From DASXYU01 sp036502295 (GTDB lineage Bacteria > Actinomycetota > Actinomycetes > Mycobacteriales > Jatrophihabitantaceae): a DNA stretch of 11,473 nt. The notes beneath the pieces were generated by a model. The model made no database searches. It was not told the origin of the DNA and saw only the letters and a program-made list of their open reading frames with translations. Of this stretch, positions 6,303 to 11,473 are shown one piece after another. Position 1 is the stretch's first letter. Each line of letters opens with the position of its first letter. A program made the position numbers and the translations under genes. The stretch spans positions 1 through 11,473 of the forward strand of contig DASXYU010000035.1 in NCBI GenBank assembly GCA_036502295.1. Direction: 5' to 3'.

Positions 6303-6776
6303 TCACTTCATCGAACCCTTGACGGAGCCGGTGAGCGGAGCACCTGTGGTGGTGACGAAGCAGATCACCTTGCGGTCGTCATCCTGCTCCCAGCTGCGAG
6401 CACTGGGGAACAGGTAGGTGAAGAAAAGGCTCGAATCGAGATAGTCCACGCCCACGTAGGGCTTGTACTGCTGTGCGCAGGCTCCCTTGGCGAAGACCGA
6501 GAGCACGTCGGCTCCGGGGTAGGCGTCCGACGAGGTGGCGCCGGAAGGCGCTGCGTAATCCGTGATGGCGTAGGCCTCGCGCACGTGCTGCGCCGCGCAG
6601 GGGACGCGCTTGATCTTGCTCAGCTCGGCTTGCACCTCACCGGGCGCGTTGAAGCAGTCGCCTACCTTGATGTCGAAGACCGAGACGTTCGTCCCCGGAG
6701 TCTTGGAGCCGGAGCAGGCCGTGAGAAGCGCGCCGACGGCGGCGATGGCCACGAGGGCGCCGATTGCACGGAGCAT
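6303..6776 (-). CDS. Secreted lipoprotein with Septum_form-like domain
   Basis: From the ATG at 6776 the product is 157 residues. It has a short basic start (MLRAIG), a hydrophobic stretch and a lipobox L18-T19-A20-C21, so it is a probable lipoprotein anchored outside the membrane. The mature part contains FDIKVGDCFNAP (34-45), VPCAAQHVREAY (58-69), W129 and DRKVICFV (134-141). This is the vGDCf...vpC..pH...W..drkv.C pattern of the actinobacterial Septum_form domain family, whose molecular function is poorly known. Cys 41, 60, 100 and 139 could form two disulfides. I prefer ATG 6776 because GAGGA lies five bases upstream; a GTG at 6791 would add five residues without a good ribosome site. It sits 50 bases before the tip gene and may be co-transcribed, but belongs to no known eCIS core. 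Confidence 0.82.
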   Translation of the reverse strand: MLRAIGALVAIAAVGALLTACSGSKTPGTNVSVFDIKVGDCFNAPGEVQAELSKIKRVPCAAQHVREAYAITDYAAPSGATSSDAYPGADVLSVFAKGACAQQYKPYVGVDYLDSSLFFTYLFPSARSWEQDDDRKVICFVTTTGAPLTGSVKGSMK

Positions 6777-6809
6777 GCGGGTCCTCGTCACAAGCGCAGA
6801 CTATCCGGA

Positions 6810-6853
6810 CGGTGATGGGGAGCGAAGTTCCCCTGCGCGGTGATGGGGAGCGA
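6810..6853. repeat. 16-bp direct repeat upstream of the lipoprotein gene
   Basis: CGGTGATGGGGAGCGA occurs at 6810-6825 and 6838-6853, with a period of 28 bases. The copies lie about 35 to 75 bases upstream of the lipoprotein start, a position that suits regulator binding or recent local duplication. Confidence 0.8.
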
Positions 6854-6881
6854 CGCGTCTCGAAATCGCGCCGTGTTCGCA

Positions 6882-6928
6882 CTTGGCTGGCCGGCGGCGG
6901 CGGGGGATCTGCCGCCGGCCGAGCCAAG
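6882..6928. repeat. GC-rich inverted repeat (possible terminator-like or REP-like hairpin)
   Basis: Left arm 6882-6898 (CTTGGCTGGCCGGCGGC) pairs with 6911-6928 over 17 base pairs with a single bulged G at 6921. The loop is 12 bases. It is not followed by a T run on either strand, so it is not a classical intrinsic terminator. It lies about 175 bases beyond the mogA stop. Confidence 0.7.
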
Positions 6929-7102
6929 CGCTTCCCTGGGAACTGAATCCTCTGGCTCGCGACTGCCATCGGCCACAGACACCCATGGCGTCGACTTCTC
7001 ACCGGGCCGACGCCGGTATGAGTAGACCTGTCCGATATTTCCTTCGCGTAAAGTTTTGGGTGAACATTTGATAACGGTCTTAGCTAACGCATTTCGTCAC
7101 GC

Positions 7103-7582
7103 TTAGTGGTCCCCGCCGCCGATCTGGTCAGCGATGTGTTCGAGCAGTGGCAGCAATGCCGCAAGACCGTCCCGCACTCCACCGGTCGACCCGGGCAGGG
7201 TGACGAGCAGCGCCCCGCCGATCGTCCCCGCGACCCCCCGGGAGAGGACGGAGGTCGGAACGCGGTCACGCGAGACCGCCCGGAGCATCTCAGCGATGCC
7301 TGGAATCTGCTTGTCCAGCAACGGAATCACGGCTTCGGGCGTGACGTCGCGCGGAGTCAGTCCGGTGCCGCCCGTCGTCAACACGACGCGGGCCCCGACG
7401 TCGATCGCGGCGCGCACGGCGGCCTGGATCTGGGCTACGTCATCGCCCACGACCGCGCGCCGCACCACGTCGTGACCCGCTTCGCGTAGCCCGTGTGCGA
7501 GCAGCGGACCGGACTCATCGGCTCGCTCGCCGGCGGCCGATCGGGTAGAGATGGTGATCACAGCGATGTCGAGCGGTGTCAC
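7103..7582 (-). CDS. mogA: MogA/MoaB-family molybdopterin adenylyltransferase
   Basis: This 159-residue protein of the MoCF-binding fold acts after molybdopterin synthase in cofactor assembly, by adenylating molybdopterin before molybdate insertion (known for MogA-type members). Visible motifs are IAVITISTR (6-14), the signature TTGGTGLTPRDVTPEA (69-84), and LPGSTGGVRDGL (129-140). Length fits stand-alone MogA/MoaB proteins; sequence alone does not tell MogA from MoaB, so the symbol is tentative. The GTG start at 7582 overlaps the moaC stop as GTGA, with GGAG five bases upstream inside moaC, indicating translational coupling. It ends in TAA at 7103, next to an AT-rich intergenic stretch. Confidence 0.92.
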   Translation of the reverse strand: MTPLDIAVITISTRSAAGERADESGPLLAHGLREAGHDVVRRAVVGDDVAQIQAAVRAAIDVGARVVLTTGGTGLTPRDVTPEAVIPLLDKQIPGIAEMLRAVSRDRVPTSVLSRGVAGTIGGALLVTLPGSTGGVRDGLAALLPLLEHIADQIGGGDH

Positions 7583-8058
7583 GCCCGCTCCGCTGTTCGC
7601 TGCCAGGTCCCGGTGCTTCCGCCGTCCTTGCTCACCAACTCGATGTAGGTGAGGCGCGCGGAGCGGTCGAGCTTCTTCACCATGTCGTACAGCGCCAGGC
7701 CGGCGATGGTCACAGCGGTCAGCGCCTCCATCTCCACACCGGTGCGGTCGGCGGTGCGCGTGGTCACCTCGATGAGGACGTCCTCCTCGCCGAGGGTGAG
7801 GTCCACATCGACCCCGTGCAGCGGGATCGGGTGGCAGAGCGGGATGAGGTCGGCGGTGCGCTTGGCGCCGGTGATCGCGGCGAGCCGCGCCACGGCGAGG
7901 GCGTCACCTTTCGCCAGACTCTGTGCCCGCAGCGCCGCGATGACCTCGGGCGTGGTGATGAAGCGTCCTCGGGCCCGGGCGGTACGGGTGGTGATCGCCT
8001 TGGCCGAGACGTCGACCATCCGTGCCGCGCCGCTCTCGTCCAGATGCGTGAAATCCAC
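7579..8058 (-). CDS. moaC: MoaC, cyclic pyranopterin monophosphate synthase
   Basis: This 159-residue enzyme converts the 3',8-cyclo-GTP product of MoaA to cyclic pyranopterin monophosphate in the cytosol. The N-terminus FTHLDESGAARMVDVSAK is the family's standard opening. Further motifs are DLIPLCHPIPLHGVDV (70-85), TGVEMEALTAVTIAGLALYD (106-125) and K128; by alignment with the E. coli enzyme from memory, D125 and K128 correspond to the catalytic pair in YDMxK. The start is GTG at 8058, since the conserved opening begins there. A TANNNT hexamer six bases upstream suggests a leaderless mRNA, and no good Shine-Dalgarno is present. It shares a transcript with mogA and a divergent control region with moaA. 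Confidence 0.96.
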   Translation of the reverse strand: MDFTHLDESGAARMVDVSAKAITTRTARARGRFITTPEVIAALRAQSLAKGDALAVARLAAITGAKRTADLIPLCHPIPLHGVDVDLTLGEEDVLIEVTTRTADRTGVEMEALTAVTIAGLALYDMVKKLDRSARLTYIELVSKDGGSTGTWQRTAERA

Positions 8059-8064
8059 GCACCC

Positions 8065-8070
8065 ACCCTA
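8065..8070 (-). promoter_or_regulatory. Predicted -10 box of a leaderless moaC promoter
   Basis: On the minus strand TAGGGT (8070-8065) fits the actinobacterial TANNNT -10 pattern and lies exactly six bases before the moaC GTG. Transcription would then begin at or next to the start codon. The -35 region would fall in the left arm of the palindrome. Confidence 0.45.
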
Positions 8071-8078
8071 ATGGCCCA

Positions 8079-8137
8079 TCCTTGTGTTGCTGGGGGCCGT
8101 GAATTGGCCCCCAGAGCGGCCCCCAGCAACACAAGGA
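8079..8137. repeat. Perfect 21-bp inverted repeat centred between divergent moaC and moaA
   Basis: Arms 8079-8099 and 8117-8137 are exact reverse complements (core CTTGTGTTGCTGGGGGCC), separated by 17 bases. The centre, 8108, coincides with the midpoint between the two start codons (8107.5). The loop holds a third copy of GGCCCCCAG (8106-8114), also able to pair with 8090-8098. It covers the expected -35 zones of both genes, so it is most likely a symmetric regulator site; a mobile or REP-type repeat is the alternative. Confidence 0.9.
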
Positions 8138-8144
8138 ACGGCCG

Positions 8145-8150
8145 TATCGT
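8145..8150 (+). promoter_or_regulatory. Predicted -10 box of a leaderless moaA promoter
   Basis: TATCGT fits TANNNT and ends six bases before the moaA ATG at 8157, mirroring the arrangement at moaC. No Shine-Dalgarno with workable spacing is present, which agrees with a leaderless transcript. No clear -35 box is visible; that zone lies in the palindrome arm. Confidence 0.5.
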
Positions 8151-8156
8151 GGACGG

Positions 8157-9158
8157 ATGCAGCTCATTGACTCGTTCGGACGCGTGGCGACCGACCTGCG
8201 CGTCTCGCTCACCGACCGCTGCAATCTGCGCTGCAGCTACTGCATGCCGGCCGAGGGGATGCAGTGGCTGCCCTCGCCCGAGGTGCTCACCGACGACGAG
8301 GTAGTGCGCCTGGTGACGATCGCGACGGGCGAACTCGGTGTCACAGCGGTGCGCTTCACCGGCGGCGAGCCGCTGCTGCGCCGCGGCCTCGAGGACATCG
8401 TCGCCCGCGTTCGCGCTGCGGCGCCCGACGTCGAGATCGCGCTCACCACCAACGGAATCGGTCTCGCCCGTCGCGCCCAGGCTCTGGCCGACGCGGGCCT
8501 GAGCCGGATCAACGTCTCCCTGGACACGCTGCGCCGTGACCGCTTCATCGCGCTCGCCCGGCGCGACCGTCTCGACGACGTCCTCGCCGGACTGCACGCC
8601 GCGCATGCCGCGGGCCTGCGCCCGGTGAAGGTGAACGCCGTCCTCATTCGAAGCGTCAATGAGGACGAGGCGGCCGAGCTGCTGGAGTTCTGCCTGCAGC
8701 ACGATTTCGAACTGCGCTTCATCGAGCAGATGCCGCTGGACGCCGATCAGGCTTGGCGCCGCGAGAATGTCGTCACCGCCGAGGAGATCCTGCGGCAACT
8801 CGGTGAACGCTTCACCCTGACGCCCGTCGCAGGACGCGGCAGCTCGCCGGCCGAGCATTGGATCGTCGACGGTGGGCCCGCCACAGTCGGGGTGATCGCC
8901 TCCGTGACGCGGCCGTTCTGCCGGGCCTGCGACCGCACCCGCCTCACCGCCGACGGCCAAGTGCGCAACTGTCTCTTCGCCACCGGCGAGACGGACCTGC
9001 GCGGCCTGCTGCGCGGCGACACCGAGGACGGTGCCATCGCGCAGCGCTGGCGCGAGGCGATGTGGGGCAAGGCGGCGGCGCACGGTGGCGGGTCGGCTGA
9101 GTCGCCTTCGACGGGCTTCGCGGCCTCGAATCGGAGTATGAGCCTCATCGGCGGGTAG
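8157..9158 (+). CDS. moaA: MoaA, GTP 3',8-cyclase (radical SAM)
   Basis: This 333-residue enzyme performs the first step of molybdenum-cofactor synthesis, turning GTP into 3',8-cyclo-7,8-dihydro-GTP with S-adenosylmethionine and two 4Fe-4S clusters. Seen directly: radical SAM motif CNLRCSYC (C22, C26, C29), SAM-contact TGGEP (68-72), TTNG (97-100), INVSLDT (118-124), the second cluster CRACDRTRL with C255, C258 and C272, and the C-terminal GG (332-333). The C-terminal linker before SLIGG (GGSAESPSTGFAASNRSM) is Ser/Ala-rich and departs from the usual HGI...RPMSxIGG wording, but the essential GG remains. The ATG at 8157 begins the conserved LIDSFGR..TDLRVSLTDRCN block. It is divergent from moaC, and appears leaderless. 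Confidence 0.97.
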   Translation: MQLIDSFGRVATDLRVSLTDRCNLRCSYCMPAEGMQWLPSPEVLTDDEVVRLVTIATGELGVTAVRFTGGEPLLRRGLEDIVARVRAAAPDVEIALTTNGIGLARRAQALADAGLSRINVSLDTLRRDRFIALARRDRLDDVLAGLHAAHAAGLRPVKVNAVLIRSVNEDEAAELLEFCLQHDFELRFIEQMPLDADQAWRRENVVTAEEILRQLGERFTLTPVAGRGSSPAEHWIVDGGPATVGVIASVTRPFCRACDRTRLTADGQVRNCLFATGETDLRGLLRGDTEDGAIAQRWREAMWGKAAAHGGGSAESPSTGFAASNRSMSLIGG

Positions 9159-9285
9159 CCGGCAGAAAGTCCCGGCCGCTCCACAACGGGCCTCCGCGGT
9201 GTCACAATTCCTTGGCTCCGTCCCAGGACTGCTGATCATCAGGTCGATCGCCGGGCGGGGCCGGTACTGACCGGGAAAAAGAGCG

Positions 9286-11289
9286 ATGACGAATACCGCG
9301 AAGCGTCTGCGTACCTCCGTGCCGCGCCGTACCGGCACCGCACCGGCGATCGACGGTCCGCAGATCGCCAGCGGGCCGCGGGCAGGGATGTACGGCAAGC
9401 TGCGCTACCGCTTCGACCTGGCGCTCGCCCGAGGCCCACTGGTGGTCATCGGCTACCTCGGCCTGGTGATGCTGGTGATCATCCTGGTCGCGACGCTGCT
9501 CGACACCGTCCTGGGCATCACAGGTGTCAACGGCGGCGGCAAGCTCGGCTTCGGCGAGGCGTTCTGGCAGTCGCTGCTGCGCGTGCTCGACTCCGGCACC
9601 TTCGCCTCCGACGTCCACTGGACGACGCGAATCATCTCGCTGCTCGTCACGCTCTCCGGCATCTTCCTCGCCGGCAGCCTCATCGGGCTCATTGCAGCGG
9701 GCGTCGATCAGAAGATCGGCGACCTGCGCAAGGGACGCAGTGCCGTGCTGGAGACTGCTCACACGCTCGTCCTGGGCTGGTCGCCGCGGCTGGCGGTGAT
9801 CCTCTCCGAACTGGTGATCGCGAACGAGAGCGCGAAGCACCCGGCCTTCGTCGTCCTCGCCGATCGCCCGAAGGACGAGATGGAGGACGAGCTGCGCAAG
9901 CTCGTCCCCGACACCAAGAACACGCGGGTGGTGTGCCGCACCGGTGACGTCGGCTCGGTGCCCGACCTGCACATGGTCAACATCCTCGGCGCCCGTTCGG
10001 TGATCGTCCTCTCCGGCGACCACGGTGATGCGGCGGTCGTGAAGGCGGTGCTCGCCGCGCGCAGCATCGACCCCGAACTCGACACCATCCGCATCGTCGC
10101 CGAGTTCGCCGACGCGGAGCATGCAGACACCCTCGCCGACCTCACCGAGCGTCGGATCGCGACCGTCCACGCCGACCGCGTCATCAGCCAGGTCACCGCG
10201 CAGGCGTGCCACCAGGCCGGACTCGCCGGCGTCTTCCGCGATCTACTCGACTTCGACGGCGACGAGATCTACTTCGCCCCGTTCCCGGAGATCGCCGGGC
10301 ACACCTATCGCGAGACGCTGCTCGCCTTCGAGAAGTCCGCCGTCCTCGGCGTGCTGCGCGACGGTGAGGTACTGCTCAACCCCGAGCAGGGGTTCGTCCT
10401 CACCGAGGGCGACGAGATCATCGCGATCTCCTCCGATGACTCGACGCTGACCTTCGACGGCTGGCGCGACGAGAGCGACCTCTTCATCGTCGAGGGCGAC
10501 GTTGAACCCGAGCCGCCGCAGCGGATCGTCATCATCGGCTGGAGTCCTCTCGGCAGCCAGATCTTCGATGAGCTGGAGGAGTTCCTCTCGCCGGGCTCCG
10601 CGGTGGACGTCTACGTCGATGTCGAACTCGTCGACCCGAGCGAGATCGTGGTGCCCGAGCACCAGACCTGCGATGTCTTCATCCACGCCGCGCCGGAGGG
10701 TGCGAACGGTCTGATCGAGGCCGTCACCGCGCACCGCTACGACCAGGCGATCGTCCTCGGCTACCGACACGGCCTGGACGCGAGTCAGGCAGACGCCCGG
10801 ACGATGCTGACCCTGCTCGCGCTGCACAAAGCGTGGAACGACGCCAACCAACGGCCGCGCGTGGTGGCCGAGATGCTCGACGGCTCCGACGTGGAGATCG
10901 CGCAGTCGACCGGCGTCGATGACTTCATCGTCAGCGACGAGCTCTCGAGCCTGATGCTGGCGCAGATCTCCGAACGCCTGGAACTGCGCACCGTCTTCGA
11001 CGAACTCTTCGCCGCCGAGGGCTGCTTCGTCGCGCTCTACCCGGCGAACCGCTATGCAGCGCCCACTCCGGTGTCCTACGCCTCGATCGTGGTCTCCGCG
11101 GCGCTGCGCGGCCAAACCGCCCTCGGCTACCGGGCAGGTGACTCGGCGGTGACGCTCAACCCGGCGAAATCCGATGAGGTGCTGCTCGGTCCCGGCGATC
11201 AGGTGTTGATCCTCGGGCCGCGGGTGCAGAGGTCGGAGATCGTCGGCCTCGTGGTCGAGGACGAGTCGGGCGCCCTCTCCCCGGCGTAG
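9286..11289 (+). CDS. CASTOR/POLLUX-related ion channel-like protein with two RCK/TrkA-N-type halves
   Basis: This 667-residue protein is a probable membrane channel gated through cytosolic nucleotide-binding domains. A basic N-terminus (1-50) leads to a first membrane helix (about 51-78, LVVIGYLGLVMLVIILVATL). A re-entrant pore-like stretch follows (91-105, EAFWQSLLRVLDSGT), then a second helix (115-140). The first RCK-like domain starts at HTLVLGWSPRLAVIL (159-173) and the second near 411 (RIVIIGWSPLGSQIF). GWS after the strand is typical of the CASTOR/POLLUX family, where it replaces the plain GxGxxG loop of TrkA-N. Plant relatives are nuclear-envelope channels; bacterial ones are little studied, so the ion and ligand are unknown. 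The ATG at 9286 has only a weak purine-rich ribosome site. It starts 127 bases after moaA and is probably unrelated to it. Confidence 0.85.
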   Translation: MTNTAKRLRTSVPRRTGTAPAIDGPQIASGPRAGMYGKLRYRFDLALARGPLVVIGYLGLVMLVIILVATLLDTVLGITGVNGGGKLGFGEAFWQSLLRVLDSGTFASDVHWTTRIISLLVTLSGIFLAGSLIGLIAAGVDQKIGDLRKGRSAVLETAHTLVLGWSPRLAVILSELVIANESAKHPAFVVLADRPKDEMEDELRKLVPDTKNTRVVCRTGDVGSVPDLHMVNILGARSVIVLSGDHGDAAVVKAVLAARSIDPELDTIRIVAEFADAEHADTLADLTERRIATVHADRVISQVTAQACHQAGLAGVFRDLLDFDGDEIYFAPFPEIAGHTYRETLLAFEKSAVLGVLRDGEVLLNPEQGFVLTEGDEIIAISSDDSTLTFDGWRDESDLFIVEGDVEPEPPQRIVIIGWSPLGSQIFDELEEFLSPGSAVDVYVDVELVDPSEIVVPEHQTCDVFIHAAPEGANGLIEAVTAHRYDQAIVLGYRHGLDASQADARTMLTLLALHKAWNDANQRPRVVAEMLDGSDVEIAQSTGVDDFIVSDELSSLMLAQISERLELRTVFDELFAAEGCFVALYPANRYAAPTPVSYASIVVSAALRGQTALGYRAGDSAVTLNPAKSDEVLLGPGDQVLILGPRVQRSEIVGLVVEDESGALSPA

Positions 11290-11308
11290 GTCTGCAAAGC
11301 TGGACGGC

Positions 11309-11473
11309 ATGAGTGACGCGACAGGTCAGGACGAAGAACCCACCTACGAGATCACCGGGGCCATCGCAGGCCCGAAGGACGGCATCGAGGGCATTGGCGG
11401 ACTGGTGAGGAAGGCCGTCGCCGAACCGCTCGTGCGGGTCGTCGGCGGCGTCGTCCTCGCCGGTGTGGTGACG
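11309..11473 (+). CDS. Unidentified protein, N-terminal fragment (runs off the right edge)
   Basis: An open frame begins at ATG 11309, 19 bases after the channel gene stop, and has no stop through the window end (55 codons). It starts MSDATGQDEEPTYEITGAIA and becomes hydrophobic near the edge (VRVVGGVVLAGVVT), possibly the beginning of a membrane helix. Close spacing suggests co-transcription with the channel gene. The ribosome site is weak (GGAC). Too short to assign a family. Confidence 0.65.
   Translation, partial: MSDATGQDEEPTYEITGAIAGPKDGIEGIGGLVRKAVAEPLVRVVGGVVLAGVVT

Larger units (their letters stand above)
6777..7102. other. Intergenic region between mogA and the lipoprotein gene
   Basis: I see no credible gene on either strand; the short open frames here have no good ribosome sites or family look. 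The region holds a 16-bp direct repeat (6810-6853), a strong GC-rich hairpin (6882-6928) and an AT-rich stretch (about 7031-7090, 35 of 60 bases A or T by my count). That stretch includes the palindrome TTAGCTAA at 7080-7087. It presumably contains the end of the mogA transcript and the promoter of the lipoprotein gene, but I could not fix a convincing -35/-10 pair. Confidence 0.5.

Noticed and set aside
9261..9274. Small hairpin CCGGT-ACTG-ACCGG before the channel gene as a terminator for moaA
   Set aside because: Only five base pairs and followed by A residues on the plus strand, not T; too weak to call.
7764..9398. Long minus-strand open frame (544 codons) across moaA and part of moaC
   Set aside because: It overlaps two well-supported enzymes and has no recognisable motif; an expected artefact of high GC.
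9202..10212. Minus-strand open frame antisense to the channel gene
   Set aside because: Shadow of the channel coding sequence, rich in Asp/Arg/His without domain-like order.

Overview
The window is GC-rich and its genes are packed in divergent or same-strand blocks. Two genes also appear to start without a leader. This suggests a high-GC actinobacterium, probably Micrococcales/Microbacteriaceae (inference from base composition and protein style only; no marker gene fixes the genus). It holds three unrelated blocks.

Block 1 (1-6252, minus strand, read right to left) is the proximal part of a contractile phage-tail-like particle of the eCIS type (extracellular/cytoplasmic contractile injection system, AFP/PVC/Streptomyces-Cis relatives). 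First comes a PAAR-like spike-tip protein (DUF4280 type, 5869-6252). After a gap with its own sigma70-like promoter come the sheath (4121-5671), a first gp19-type tube protein (3615-4088), a tail-assembly-chaperone-like protein (3068-3571), a 58-residue DUF6760-like protein (2870-3046), a second gp19-type tube protein (2311-2838), and a very long Ala/Ser/Thr/Pro-rich protein. That last gene begins at 2314 by ATGA overlap and is still open at base 1 (more than 771 codons). LysM, spike/hub, gp25, baseplate wedge, tape measure and AAA+ ATPase genes are not in the window and would be expected to the left. No capsid, terminase, portal or integrase is seen, which favours an injection system over a prophage. 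A small secreted lipoprotein with a Septum_form-like domain (6303-6776) lies just upstream of the tip gene.

Block 2 (7103-9158) is a molybdenum-cofactor cluster: moaC and mogA/moaB on the minus strand (GTGA overlap) and moaA divergently on the plus strand. The 98-bp space between moaC and moaA carries a perfect 21-bp inverted repeat centred on the midpoint between the two start codons. Each gene has a TANNNT -10-like hexamer exactly six bases before its start codon, so both look leaderless and jointly controlled.

Block 3 (9286-end, plus strand) is a CASTOR/POLLUX-like channel protein with two membrane segments and two RCK/TrkA-N-like nucleotide-binding halves. It is followed after 19 bp by the first 55 codons of an unidentified protein that runs off the right edge.

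The most unusual items are the giant low-complexity protein with recurrent [V/L/I]-R-R motifs, the symmetric moaC/moaA control region, and the duplicated ribosome-binding segment before the chaperone gene.
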